Assembly (NCBI RefSeq): GCF_004682045.1 | Contig: NZ_QUZT01000022.1 | Location: forward strand, 21,176-85,175 | Reading direction: 5' to 3' | DNA: 64,000 nucleotides | Source of the DNA: Pseudomonas nabeulensis | Lineage (GTDB): Bacteria > Pseudomonadota > Gammaproteobacteria > Pseudomonadales > Pseudomonadaceae | Shown here: positions 35,351 to 44,013 of the stretch, in pieces | Layout of the letters: each line of letters begins with the position of its first letter | How positions within the stretch are numbered: the stretch's first letter is position 1 | Translations under genes and position numbers: made by a program | The notes under the pieces: model-generated | What the model was told of the DNA's origin: nothing | Databases searched by the model: none | The model's input: only the letters and a program-made list of their open reading frames with translations

Positions 35351-36349
35351 TCACGGATCGACCTGCCCCATCATTTCCGGGATCGACTCCGGTCGTTTGG
35401 CGTACCGCTGGGCCAGCGCCGCACACACCATCAATTGGATCTGATGAAACAGCATCAACGGCAAAATCAGCACGCCCATGGTCGCCCCGGCGAACAGCAC
35501 CTGGGCCATGGGCACACCCGTCGCGAGGCTCTTTTTCGAGCCGCAAAACAGAATAGTGGTGCGGTCTTCTTGATTAAAACCGAATGCCTTGCCCAATACG
35601 CTGGACGCCACCAGCACCAGGCCCAACAACACACAGCACGCCACGACAAGGCCGCCCAGCTCCCACAACGGGATCTGGTGCCAGATACCTTCGTTGACCG
35701 CTTCGCTGAACGCACCGTACACCACCAGCAGGATCGAGCCCTGGTCGACGAATTTCAGCCAAGCCTTGTTGCGGCCGACCCACTCGCCAATCCAGCGGCG
35801 AGCGATCTGCCCGGCAATAAACGGCAGCAGCAATTGCACGCTGATTTTCAGGATGGCATCGACGGTAGAGCCACTCTCGCCGTGCACGTTGAGCAACAGG
35901 GTGACCAACAACGGCGTGAGGAAGATCCCGAACAGGCTCGACGCCGCCGCACTGCAAATGGCCGCCGGGATATTGCCCCGCGCCAGGGACGTGAAGGCAA
36001 TCGCCGACTGCACCGTGGCCGGCAAGGCACATAGATAGAGCATGCCCATGTACAGGTCTTTGCCGATCAACGGCGACAGCAGCGGTTTGAGCGCCAGGCC
36101 CAGCAGCGGAAACAGCACGAAGGTCAGGCTGAACACCAGCAAGTGCAGGCGCCAATGCCCTGCCCCGGCGACGATGGCCTGGCGCGACAGCTTGGCGCCG
36201 TGCAAGAAAAACAGCAGCGCAATGGCCAGGTTGGTCACCCAGCCAAAGGCCACGGCGGTCTGGCCACTGGCGGGCAGCAGGGAGGCGAGGATCACCGTGG
36301 CGATCAGCGTCAGGGTGAAGTTGTCGGGCAGAAAACGCGGGCGGGTCAT
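35351..36349 (-). CDS. Bile acid:sodium symporter-like transporter (SBF-like/YfeH)
   Basis: The 332-residue inner-membrane carrier has about ten hydrophobic segments and the family hallmarks ALLFFLHGAKLSR, YLCALPATVQSAIAFTSLARGN and FCGSKKSLATGVPMAQ. The first ATG with a GGAAG ribosome site is at 36349; a TTG two codons earlier is less likely. It moves an organic anion with sodium or protons; the bile-acid name is only historical. It is divergent from an AraC regulator with a 73-bp shared promoter region containing a palindrome. Confidence 0.88.
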   Translation of the reverse strand: MTRPRFLPDNFTLTLIATVILASLLPASGQTAVAFGWVTNLAIALLFFLHGAKLSRQAIVAGAGHWRLHLLVFSLTFVLFPLLGLALKPLLSPLIGKDLYMGMLYLCALPATVQSAIAFTSLARGNIPAAICSAAASSLFGIFLTPLLVTLLLNVHGESGSTVDAILKISVQLLLPFIAGQIARRWIGEWVGRNKAWLKFVDQGSILLVVYGAFSEAVNEGIWHQIPLWELGGLVVACCVLLGLVLVASSVLGKAFGFNQEDRTTILFCGSKKSLATGVPMAQVLFAGATMGVLILPLMLFHQIQLMVCAALAQRYAKRPESIPEMMGQVDP

Positions 36350-36395
36350 AAGCAAATCTTCCAGGGGTTGCCAAGAGCATCGCCGCGACTCTAAC

Positions 36396-36410
36396 GTAAC
36401 GGCTTGTTAC
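36396..36410. promoter_or_regulatory. Palindrome between symporter and AraC genes
   Basis: GTAAC-GGCTT-GTTAC is a perfect 5-bp inverted repeat with a 5-bp spacer in the 73-bp divergent intergenic region. It is a candidate site for the adjacent AraC-type regulator. Confidence 0.35.
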
Positions 36411-36422
36411 CGACTAACGCCA

Positions 36423-37223
36423 ATGAGCCAACAAATGCCGCCTAAAGGACACGACAAGACCGTCCGCCGCAGTGTGCCCGGGCTTTCCAGCCTGCCACGC
36501 CCGGTGTATGGGCGTACCGAATCCTTACCCAATCGCGCGCTGACCCGCCGCCATAGCCACCCGTGGGTGCAATTGTCCTACGCGATTTCCGGGGTGCTGG
36601 AGATCCAGACCAGCGTCGGCCGCTTCGTCGCGCCGCCTCAGCGGGCGGTGTGGATCCCGGCCGGTGTGCCGCATCGGGTATTCAGCTCCCCGCGCACGGA
36701 GATGCGCAGCCTGTACCTCGATTGCAGCGTGACCGCCTGGGCCAGCGAGCGTTGTCACGTGCTGGAAGTGAGCAGCCTGTTGCGCGAATTGATCCGCAGC
36801 TTCAGCGAACTGCCGGTGGAATATGCCGTGGACGGGCCAGATGGGCGCTTGGCCCAGGTGGTGCTGGACCAGTTGGCGGCGGCGCCGCAGGTGGACTTGA
36901 TGTTGCCGTTGCCGCTCGACCCGCGCTTGCGGCAAATCTATCGCAGCCTGAATGCACACCCGGAGCAACAGACGACGTTGGGGCAATGGAGCCAGAAACT
37001 GGGGGTGAGCGAGAAGACGTTGAGCCGGTTGTTCCTGAGCGACACCGGGCTGACATTTCGCGCATGGCGCCAACGCTTGCGCTTGCTGACCGCCCTGCCC
37101 TCCCTGGAACAAGGCGAGCGGGTGACGGATGTGGCATTGGGGTGTGGGTATGAATCCACTTCGGCCTTCATCAATGCGTTTCGCCAGCAGTTTGAGGCGA
37201 CGCCGGGGGAGTTCTTCCGCTGA
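36423..37223 (+). CDS. AraC-family regulator with cupin N-terminal domain
   Basis: The 266-residue regulator has a cupin-like sensor (RRHSHPWVQLSYAISGVLEI, VWIPAGVPHRVF) and a C-terminal double HTH (TTLGQWSQKLGVSEKTLSRLFL, VTDVALGCGYESTSAFINAFRQ). The start at 36423 gives the family N-terminus; an open frame to 36042 overlaps the symporter gene antisense. Its place next to the divergent carrier suggests that it controls uptake or export of the carrier substrate. Confidence 0.88.
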   Translation: MSQQMPPKGHDKTVRRSVPGLSSLPRPVYGRTESLPNRALTRRHSHPWVQLSYAISGVLEIQTSVGRFVAPPQRAVWIPAGVPHRVFSSPRTEMRSLYLDCSVTAWASERCHVLEVSSLLRELIRSFSELPVEYAVDGPDGRLAQVVLDQLAAAPQVDLMLPLPLDPRLRQIYRSLNAHPEQQTTLGQWSQKLGVSEKTLSRLFLSDTGLTFRAWRQRLRLLTALPSLEQGERVTDVALGCGYESTSAFINAFRQQFEATPGEFFR

Positions 37224-37255
37224 TGTATCAGATATCTCAGATGTAGGAGATCCAA

Positions 37256-37346
37256 ATGTGGGAGGGGGCTTGCCCCCGATAGCGGTGTGTCAATCACTGA
37301 TGTAACAACTGACACGCCCTCATCGGGGGCAAGCCCCCTCCCACAT
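37256..37346. repeat. REPIN
   Basis: Inverted ATGTGGGAGGGGGCTTGCCC arms with GTGTGTCAATCACTG in the middle; same family as at 0.1, 5.8 and 60.4 kb. It lies between convergent genes. Confidence 0.9.
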
Positions 37347-37363
37347 TGGATCTGCTGTGCTGG

Positions 37364-38599
37364 CTAGAGGTGGGACTTGGCCAAAATTGCCTGGAGCAGT
37401 ACATCCGCTCCCGCGGTCGACCATTCCTGGGATATTTCTTCCGCTTCGTTATGGCTCAAGCCATCCACACACGGCACAAAGATCATCGCCGTCGGCGCCA
37501 CCTGGTTCAGGTAACAGGCATCATGCCCGGCCCCGGAAATCATCGGCCGATGGCTATAGCCCAACGCCTCGGCAGACGCTCGCACCACCTCCACGCAGTC
37601 AGCATCAAACGCAATCGGCGCGTACTGGAAGATCTGCTTCACGCTGTGCTGCAAGCCAATCCCTTCGGCGATCTGCGCCACGGCCTCACGCAACTGCCGG
37701 TCCTGCTGTGCCAACACCGCTTCATCCGGGTGGCGGAACTCCACGCTGAAAAACACCCGCCCTGGCACGACGTTGCGCGAGTTGGGGAAGATATTCGCCA
37801 TGCCCACTGTGGCGCGGCCTTCGGCGCCCTGCTCCAGGCCCAAGCCGTTGACCGCTTCAACCACACGGGCAAAACCGAGCAAGGCGTCCAGCCGATGGTC
37901 CATCGGCGTGGTGCCCGCATGCGCACTGCGGCCCGTCAGCTCCACTTCGTACCAGCGTTGGCCCTGGGCACCGGTCACCACGCCGATGGTGATGTTCTGC
38001 GCCTCAAGAATCGGCCCTTGTTCGATATGCAATTCGAACGCAGCGTGGATCGCCTGACCGCCAACCGGATGCGGCCCGGCATAGCCGATATGCTGCAAGG
38101 CCTGGCCGATGGTCACGCCGGCCTTGTCTTCGCGGGATAAGCCGTATTCCAGGTCAAACACACCCGCATACACGCCGGATGAAATCATCGCAGGGGCAAA
38201 CCGCGAGCCTTCCTCGTTGGTCCAGTTGACCACTTCAATCGGCCGGTCGGTTTCGATGCCCAGGTCGTTCAGGGTGCGCAGTACTTCCACCCCGGCGAGC
38301 ACGCCGTAGATGCCATCGTACTTGCCGCCAAACGGCTGGGAATCACCGTGGGAACCGGTGATCACGGGTGCCAGATGGTCCTGGCGACCGGCACGACGGG
38401 CAAAGATATTGCCCATGGCGTCCACCCGAATGCTGCACCCGGCCTCTTCGCACCATTGCACAAACAGGTCGCGGCCACGGCGGTCCTCATCGGTCAATGC
38501 CAGGCGTGACACGCCGCCTTTTTCCGTAGCGCCGATCTGGGCCATCTCCATCAACGAGCCCCACAGGCGCTCGCCGTTTACGCGCGCCAGGTTACTCAT
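37364..38599 (-). CDS. atcC: M20-family N-carbamoyl-amino acid hydrolase, AtcC-like
   Basis: The 411-residue zinc amidohydrolase belongs to the HyuC/AmaB/allantoate amidohydrolase branch of M20. Metal-binding motifs are visible: GSHGDSQPFGGKYDG, NEEGSRF and the late ISGAGHDACYLNQVAPTAMI. FELHIEQGPILE and GRSAHAGTTPM are also typical. Next to an AtcB-like gene it would hydrolyse N-carbamoyl-L-cysteine to L-cysteine, the second step of ATC utilisation known from Pseudomonas. The GSHLD of many relatives is GSHGD here. It starts at 38599, 8 nt inside the end of atcB. Confidence 0.82.
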   Translation of the reverse strand: MSNLARVNGERLWGSLMEMAQIGATEKGGVSRLALTDEDRRGRDLFVQWCEEAGCSIRVDAMGNIFARRAGRQDHLAPVITGSHGDSQPFGGKYDGIYGVLAGVEVLRTLNDLGIETDRPIEVVNWTNEEGSRFAPAMISSGVYAGVFDLEYGLSREDKAGVTIGQALQHIGYAGPHPVGGQAIHAAFELHIEQGPILEAQNITIGVVTGAQGQRWYEVELTGRSAHAGTTPMDHRLDALLGFARVVEAVNGLGLEQGAEGRATVGMANIFPNSRNVVPGRVFFSVEFRHPDEAVLAQQDRQLREAVAQIAEGIGLQHSVKQIFQYAPIAFDADCVEVVRASAEALGYSHRPMISGAGHDACYLNQVAPTAMIFVPCVDGLSHNEAEEISQEWSTAGADVLLQAILAKSHL

Positions 38600-39071
38600 G
38601 GGGCTTGGCCCGATAACGGAAATCACAGCGGTGATCGCCGCCCATGATGGTCTGGGTGCGGGTCAGTTCGATGTCCGGGTTGTAGCCGACGATGAACAGC
38701 TCATCGCGATTGCACGACAGCAGGTGGCCGATCTCGCCCAGGCCCATCTCGTTGTACATCTCGGCGTAGCGGCAGCGCTTGACGTCGTAGTCGTAGTGCT
38801 CGGCGTCGCTGGCGATGATCTCGACTTTCAGCGCATCGTCCTTTTCCCACAGCACTTGCAGCTCGACGAAGCTCTTGAGGTCGGCGTTTTCTTCCAGCGC
38901 GGCAAAATGCTTCCCCGCCTGGATCGCCGCGTTGCCCACGGCTTCGCCGATCACGGCAGCGGCAAAGTCCTTGCCCTGTTCGCGCTTCAAGATCTCGTAG
39001 ATCGGCTTGATGATTTCCGCCTCGATGCGCCGCCGGGCCAGGATGCCCAGTTCACCTTCCAGTTTGCTCAT
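38592..39071 (-). CDS. atcB: L-2-amino-thiazoline-4-carboxylate hydrolase-like protein, AtcB-like
   Basis: The 159-residue cytoplasmic protein fits the ATC hydrolase family, which opens the thiazoline ring of L-ATC to N-carbamoyl-L-cysteine. Visible features are the helical N-terminus (LARRRIEAEIIKPIYEILKR), VKRCRYAEMYNEMGLGEIGHLLSCNRDE with its cysteines and CDFRY near the end. The gene overlaps the AtcC-like gene by 8 nt, as in the known atc pairs, and follows a full branched-chain-type ABC importer. Members of this family also occur with other amidohydrolases, so thiazoline chemistry is likely but not proven. GGAGG lies just before the ATG. Confidence 0.78.
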   Translation of the reverse strand: MSKLEGELGILARRRIEAEIIKPIYEILKREQGKDFAAAVIGEAVGNAAIQAGKHFAALEENADLKSFVELQVLWEKDDALKVEIIASDAEHYDYDVKRCRYAEMYNEMGLGEIGHLLSCNRDELFIVGYNPDIELTRTQTIMGGDHRCDFRYRAKPHE

Positions 39072-39097
39072 TGTGTGCCTCCATCAGCTCCACAGCA

Positions 39098-39120
39098 TCG
39101 GGCGCCCCACAGGCGCCCGA
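39098..39120 (-). terminator. Intra-operon hairpin between binding-protein and atcB genes
   Basis: TCGGGCGCC and GGCGCCCGA form a perfect 9-bp stem with a 5-nt loop, between the binding-protein stop and the atcB ribosome site. Without a T-run it more likely stabilises the upstream RNA or causes partial termination, so that binding protein is made in excess over the hydrolases. Confidence 0.5.
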
Positions 39121-39128
39121 CAAAACGA

Positions 39129-40268
39129 TTACTTACCGCCCGCCACGCTGACCGGCTGCCATTGGTTGGCTTTGACCTGGTACACGGTGAACGATGGTTT
39201 CTTCAGGTTGCCTTCGGCATCAAACGCAATAGTGCCGGTCACGCCCGGGTAGCTGATGGCGCGCAGTACCGGCAGGTACTTCTGCGGGTCGACCGAGTCG
39301 GCTTTTTCGATGGCCGCGACCAGCACGCCAACGCCGTCATAGGCGAACGGGGCATGCAGTTCGATACCGTGCTTGTAGCGTTCTTTGTACGCCTGTTCGA
39401 ACGCTTTGCCGCCGGGCATCTGCGACACCGCCAAACCCGGCTCCAGGGCAATCACGCCCTCGCCTTCGTTCTGCGCCAGCTCCAGGAAGGTCTGGCTGAC
39501 AAACCCACCGGCGCCCATCAACGTTGCCTTGATGCCCAGTTGCTTGATGCGACGAGCCAACGGCGCGGCCTGGGAGTCGACACCACCAAAGAAGATCAGG
39601 TCCGGGTTCTGGCTGCGGATATTGGTGAGCACGGCGCTGAAGTCGATGGTCTTGTCGTCCACATATTCACGGCCCACCACCTTGGCGCCACCGGCTTCGA
39701 TGGCTTTGACGAACTGGTCCGCCAGGCCCTGGCCAAAGGCGGTGCGGTCGTCGATCACGGCAATGCGCTTGGCCTTGAGGGTGGTCAACGCATAGTCACC
39801 GGCGACCTGACCGCCATCGTCGTCATGGCCCATGATGCGGAAGCTGGTGTCGAAACCCTGCTGGGTGTAGGCGTGACCGGTAGCCACCGGCGCCACCTGG
39901 GCGATGCCGGCATCGTGGTAAACCCGCGCCGCGGGGATGCTGGTGCCGGTGTTCCAGTGGCCGACCACGCCGACCACCCCTTCGTCCACCAGGCGCTGGG
40001 CCACGGTGACGGCGGTGCGTGGGTCGGACTGGTCGTCTTCGGAGACCAGCTTGAAGGTCACGGCCTCACCGTTGATTTTCGGGTGTTTGGCGTTGGCCTG
40101 GTCGATGGCCAATTGGGCGCCGTTTTCCAGGTCCTTGCCGATCCGTGCCGACGGCCCGGTGAGTGGGCCGGCCAGGCCGATCAACACGGTCTGGTCAGCC
40201 TGGGCGACGGCGCTGGCCAGGCTGCTCAGGGCCAGGCCGATCAGTGCGGTTTTCTTCAAAGTGCTCAT
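39129..40268 (-). CDS. Branched-chain amino acid-type ABC substrate-binding protein
   Basis: The 379-residue periplasmic protein has a signal peptide (MSTLKKTALIGLALSSLASA, cleavage after AQA) and the type I Leu/Ile/Val-binding fold: VLIGLAGPLTGPSARIGKDLENGAQ, VVGHWNTGTSIPAARVYHDAG and FRIMGHDDDGGQVAGDYA. The real start is 40268, not the longer frame to 40373. It captures the substrate for the LivHMGF-like proteins. Location before the atc-like genes suggests a thiazoline, carbamoyl amino acid or related amide as ligand. Confidence 0.9.
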   Translation of the reverse strand: MSTLKKTALIGLALSSLASAVAQADQTVLIGLAGPLTGPSARIGKDLENGAQLAIDQANAKHPKINGEAVTFKLVSEDDQSDPRTAVTVAQRLVDEGVVGVVGHWNTGTSIPAARVYHDAGIAQVAPVATGHAYTQQGFDTSFRIMGHDDDGGQVAGDYALTTLKAKRIAVIDDRTAFGQGLADQFVKAIEAGGAKVVGREYVDDKTIDFSAVLTNIRSQNPDLIFFGGVDSQAAPLARRIKQLGIKATLMGAGGFVSQTFLELAQNEGEGVIALEPGLAVSQMPGGKAFEQAYKERYKHGIELHAPFAYDGVGVLVAAIEKADSVDPQKYLPVLRAISYPGVTGTIAFDAEGNLKKPSFTVYQVKANQWQPVSVAGGK

Positions 40269-40332
40269 CAGTGATTCCTGCTCATTTTTCGGGCGGGTCG
40301 GAACACGCCGGGCGTCCGGTAGCGTCATGGGG

Positions 40333-41049
40333 TTATTCGCCGAGATACGCGCTGCGCACTTCGGGGTGTTCAAGCAAATCCTGGGAGGGGCCGGTCAGGC
40401 TGATGCGCCCGGTGTCCATCACATAGGCGCGGTCGGTGACTTGCAGCGCCAGCCGTGCGTTCTGTTCCACCAGCAACAGGGTCATGCCTTGGCTGCACAC
40501 GTCGTCGATCACCTGGAAAATCTTCTCCACCATGATCGGCGCCAGGCCCATGGACGGTTCATCCAGGATCAGCAAGCGCGGGCGTGACAACAGCGCGCGG
40601 GCCAGGGCGAGCATTTGTTGCTCGCCGCCCGAGAGCAGGCCGGCGGATTGGTGCAGGCGTTCTTCCAGGCGCGGGAAGTGTTCGAACAGTTGGCGCATTT
40701 CGCGCTGTACCTGATCGTTGTCGCGACGCAGGAAGGCTCCGGCCTGGAGGTTTTCCAGCACACTCATGCGCGCAAAAATCCCACGGCCTTCGGGGACCAG
40801 GGCGATGCCTTGGCGCAGCAGCTTTTCCGGGGCCTGGCCGCGGATCGATTGCCCGGCAAAACGGATCTCGCCCGCCGCCGCCGGGAGCAAGCCGGTCAGG
40901 GCCTTGAGGCTGGAACTCTTGCCGGCGCCATTGGCGCCGATCAACGTCACGCGCTCGCCTTCATCGATATGCAGGTCGAGGGATTTGACGGCTTCGATGG
41001 CGCCATAGCGCACCTGCAAGCCGTCGACTTTCAAGAGGGGTTCAGACAT
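40333..41049 (-). CDS. LivF-type ABC ATP-binding protein
   Basis: The 238-residue ATPase has Walker A GANGAGKSS, signature LSGGEQQMLALARAL, Walker B LLILDEPSMGLAP and LLVEQNARLAL as H-loop region (NA in place of TH, typical of LivF). The ATG at 41049 has GGAG upstream; it overlaps the LivG-type gene by 8 nt. It works as a heterodimer with the LivG-type subunit. Confidence 0.93.
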   Translation of the reverse strand: MSEPLLKVDGLQVRYGAIEAVKSLDLHIDEGERVTLIGANGAGKSSSLKALTGLLPAAAGEIRFAGQSIRGQAPEKLLRQGIALVPEGRGIFARMSVLENLQAGAFLRRDNDQVQREMRQLFEHFPRLEERLHQSAGLLSGGEQQMLALARALLSRPRLLILDEPSMGLAPIMVEKIFQVIDDVCSQGMTLLLVEQNARLALQVTDRAYVMDTGRISLTGPSQDLLEHPEVRSAYLGE

Positions 41050-41815
41050 GGGCACTGGCTCCCAGATAGGCTTGAATCACCGCCGGGTGCTGGCGTACCT
41101 CGGCCGGCGGGCCCACGGCGATGACTTGCCCGTAATCCAATACGCTGATGCGGTCGCAGACGCCCATCACCAGTTTGACGTCGTGTTCAATCAGCAAAAG
41201 CGTGTGGCCGTCGTCGCGGATCTTTTCCAACAGGCCGCGCAGTTGCACCTTCTCGCTGGCGTTCATGCCTGCTGCGGGTTCGTCCAGTGCCAGCAGGCGT
41301 GGTTCGGTGGCCAGGGCACGGGCAATTTCCAGGCGGCGTTGATGGCCGTAGCTCAGGCTGTCAGCGCGGTAATTAGCGAACCCGGCCAGGCCGACGTAAG
41401 CCAACAAACGATGGGCGTGGGCGCGGGTTTGCGCTTCTTCTTCCCGCGCCCGGCGATGTTGGCTCAAGGCGGCCCACAGGCCATTGCGGGTGCGCACATG
41501 GCGCCCGACCATGACGTTTTCCAGGGCGCTCATGCTGTTGAACAAGCGGATGTTCTGGAACGTTCGGGCGATACCGGCTTCGGCCACCTGGTGCACGCTG
41601 GTGGGCTGATAGTCGCGACCGTCCAACTGAAAGCGCCCCGAGTCGGGTGTATAGAGCCCGGTCATCACATTGAAAAACGTGGTCTTGCCCGCACCATTGG
41701 GGCCGATCAAGCCGTAGATCTCGCCGGGCTGGATGCTCAGGCTCACGTCCGTCAGCGCCGCGACGCCGCCGAAGTGTTTGTTGACCTTGTCGATCTGCAA
41801 CAGCGGTGCGTTCAT
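41042..41815 (-). CDS. LivG-type ABC ATP-binding protein
   Basis: The 257-residue ATPase has Walker A GPNGAGKTT, signature LSYGHQRRLEIARAL, Walker B LLALDEPAAGMNASE and LLLIEHDVKLVM. AGIARTFQNIRLF is the LivG Q-loop. An AAGGAG site precedes the ATG at 41815, which overlaps the LivM-type stop (ATGA). It pairs with the LivF-type subunit downstream. Confidence 0.93.
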   Translation of the reverse strand: MNAPLLQIDKVNKHFGGVAALTDVSLSIQPGEIYGLIGPNGAGKTTFFNVMTGLYTPDSGRFQLDGRDYQPTSVHQVAEAGIARTFQNIRLFNSMSALENVMVGRHVRTRNGLWAALSQHRRAREEEAQTRAHAHRLLAYVGLAGFANYRADSLSYGHQRRLEIARALATEPRLLALDEPAAGMNASEKVQLRGLLEKIRDDGHTLLLIEHDVKLVMGVCDRISVLDYGQVIAVGPPAEVRQHPAVIQAYLGASAHV

Positions 41816-42897
41816 CGTGCCACTCCTTTGGGCCACAAACCGGCGGGTCGATAGAGCATCGCCAGGATCAGCGCCAAACCGTAGAACAGTTGCCGGATGA
41901 TCTCCGGGTCCACCAGCACCTGGCCGAACAGCGCCTGTTGCAGCGGGCCCATACTGGCGCGCAAGGCTTCGGGCAAGGCCGCCAGCAACACACAGCCGAG
42001 GATCACGCCGGGGATATGGCCCATGCCGCCCAACACCACCATCGCCAACACCGCGATGGACTCGTTAAGGGTGAAGGACTCCGGCGAGACAAAGCCCTGG
42101 AACGAAGCGAACAGCACCCCGCCCACGCCGCCGAACGCGGCGCCAATCGCAAAGGCCAGCAGCTTGAGGCGCACGGTGTTGATGCCCATGGCTTGGGCGG
42201 CGTCTTCGTCTTCACGGATCGCGACCCAAGCGCGGCCAATGCGCGAGCGCTCGAAGCGGATGCACGCGAACAGGATCAACACCACCAGCGCTGCAAACAG
42301 GTAGTAATAGAGGTACACCGAAGGCAGGCGCAGCCCGAACAGCTCCTGGGTGCGCGCGAAGTTCACGCCAAACAGGTTGACCGGATCGACCTGGGAAATG
42401 CCCTTGGGGCCGTTGGTGATGTTCACCGGGCGGTCCAGGTTACGCAGCAAAATGCGAATGATCTCGCCAAAGCCCAAGGTGACGATGGCCAGGTAATCCC
42501 CACGCAAGCGCAGGGTCGGCGCACCGAGCACCACACCGCAACCGGCTGCGAGCAACGCGCCCAACGGCAGGATCAGCCAGATCGACGTGTGCATGCCCGC
42601 CGGCAGCATGGCTGCCAGCGCGGGGAACTGTTGCAGCAAATGCGGCGACGACAGCAACGCCGCCAGGTAGGCGCCCACCGCGTAGAAGGCGATAAAGCCC
42701 ATGTCCAGCAGCCCCGCATAGCCGACCACGATGTTCAAACCCAGGGCGAGCATGATGTACAGCAGCGCGAAATCCAGGGTGCGCACCCAAGTGTTGCCAC
42801 CGGCATGGCCGACGATCCACGGCGCCAGCACCAGGGCCACGGCGAACAACAGCAAGCCCAGGCTTGCACGCTGATTGGGAGAGAGAGACTTGATCAT
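41812..42897 (-). CDS. LivM-type ABC permease
   Basis: The 361-residue permease has about ten hydrophobic segments and the family motifs LLYIMLALGLNIVVGYAGLLDMG, LTLGFGEIIRILLRNLD and FAIGAAFGGVGGVLFA. It starts at 42897, overlapping the stop of the LivH-type gene by ATGA. Together with LivH it forms the channel. Confidence 0.93.
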   Translation of the reverse strand: MIKSLSPNQRASLGLLLFAVALVLAPWIVGHAGGNTWVRTLDFALLYIMLALGLNIVVGYAGLLDMGFIAFYAVGAYLAALLSSPHLLQQFPALAAMLPAGMHTSIWLILPLGALLAAGCGVVLGAPTLRLRGDYLAIVTLGFGEIIRILLRNLDRPVNITNGPKGISQVDPVNLFGVNFARTQELFGLRLPSVYLYYYLFAALVVLILFACIRFERSRIGRAWVAIREDEDAAQAMGINTVRLKLLAFAIGAAFGGVGGVLFASFQGFVSPESFTLNESIAVLAMVVLGGMGHIPGVILGCVLLAALPEALRASMGPLQQALFGQVLVDPEIIRQLFYGLALILAMLYRPAGLWPKGVAR

Positions 42898-43841
42898 GCG
42901 CGGGTCGCCAAACGTTCGCCCAACAACCCGGAAGGACGGAACACCAACACCGCGATCAACACGATAAAGGCGAACACATCCTGGTAATTACTGCCAAACA
43001 CGCCGTTGGTGGCCGCGCCCAGGTAGCCCGTACCCAGGGCTTCGATCAGCCCCAGCAGCAGACCGCCCAGCATGGCGCCCTTGAGGTTGCCGATGCCGCC
43101 CAATACCGCAGCGGTGAACGCCTTGATACCCGGCAAAAAGCCCATGTAGAAATGCGCGCTGCCATAGTTGCTGGCCATCATGATCCCGGCCAGTGCCGCC
43201 AGGGCGCCGCCGATGGCGAAGGTGATCACGATGATGCGGTTGGGGCTGATGCCCATCAGGCTGGCAACTTGGGGGTTCTCGGCCACGGCGCGCATGGCCC
43301 GGCCGAAGCGCGTGCGCTCCACCAGCACCAGCAGCGCGATCATCACCGACACAGCAATGCCAATTGTGGTCAGCGCGGTGACGTTGGTAATCGCCGGGTG
43401 CGCGGAGGCGCCGGCCAGCACTTCAATCGGCTCCAATGGCAGCAATTGCGGGAACATCTGCGGGTTACGGGTCCACACCAGCATGGCGAGGGTTTGCAGC
43501 AGCAACGACACGCCAATACCGCTGATCAACGGGGCCAAACGAGGGGCATTGCGCAGGCGACGGTAGGCCACGCGCTCGATCACCACCGCCAGCACCGCGC
43601 AAAAGGCCATGGCGACCACGGTGGCGCACAGCAATACCAGCACCGGCGGCAGACCGGGAAAGGTCGCCTGCAACAGGCGAATCATCGACAAGCCCACCAG
43701 CGCGCCGATCATCAACACATCGCCGTGGGCGAAGTTGATGATGCGCAAAATGCCATAGACCATGGTGTAACCCAGGGCCACCAGCGCGTAGAGACTGCCC
43801 GTCATCAAACCATTGAGCAGTTGTTGGATAAACCCATCCAT
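42894..43841 (-). CDS. LivH-type ABC permease
   Basis: The 315-residue permease has motifs GLMTGSLYALVALGYTMVYGILRIINFAHGD and NPQVASLMGISPNRIIVITFAIGGAL, characteristic of LivH. The start at 43841 (MDGFIQQLLNG) has AAGG upstream and is the family N-terminus. It is the first gene of the minus-strand operon livH-M-G-F, binding protein, atcB, atcC and faces a divergent LysR gene. Confidence 0.93.
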   Translation of the reverse strand: MDGFIQQLLNGLMTGSLYALVALGYTMVYGILRIINFAHGDVLMIGALVGLSMIRLLQATFPGLPPVLVLLCATVVAMAFCAVLAVVIERVAYRRLRNAPRLAPLISGIGVSLLLQTLAMLVWTRNPQMFPQLLPLEPIEVLAGASAHPAITNVTALTTIGIAVSVMIALLVLVERTRFGRAMRAVAENPQVASLMGISPNRIIVITFAIGGALAALAGIMMASNYGSAHFYMGFLPGIKAFTAAVLGGIGNLKGAMLGGLLLGLIEALGTGYLGAATNGVFGSNYQDVFAFIVLIAVLVFRPSGLLGERLATRA

Positions 43842-43951
43842 CAAAACCTTCGACCTCAGTGCGTACAAGGGCGGCACACTAAGCATCTATTCTGTTTTTA
43901 TCAAATATCAGAAAGTCATATCGTTATATCAAAGCTGAAACACGCTGTTTA

Positions 43952-43967
43952 TGCCGTAAATACGGCA
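43952..43967. promoter_or_regulatory. Candidate LysR operator
   Basis: TGCCGTAAATACGGCA is a perfect 16-bp palindrome in the divergent region between the livH-type operon and the LysR gene, with the T-N11-A core expected for LysR sites. The surrounding sequence is AT-rich, as promoters of both directions would require. Confidence 0.6.
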
Positions 43968-44013
43968 CTTATGGCTCTTTATTTGCGTTTCAAGTTAGTA
44001 TTTAATTCAACAC

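Noticed and set aside
38310..40274. Long plus-strand open frame of 654 codons
   Set aside because: It is antisense to the atcB-like and binding-protein genes, has a skewed His/Arg/Val composition and no recognisable domain. It is the usual GC-rich shadow.
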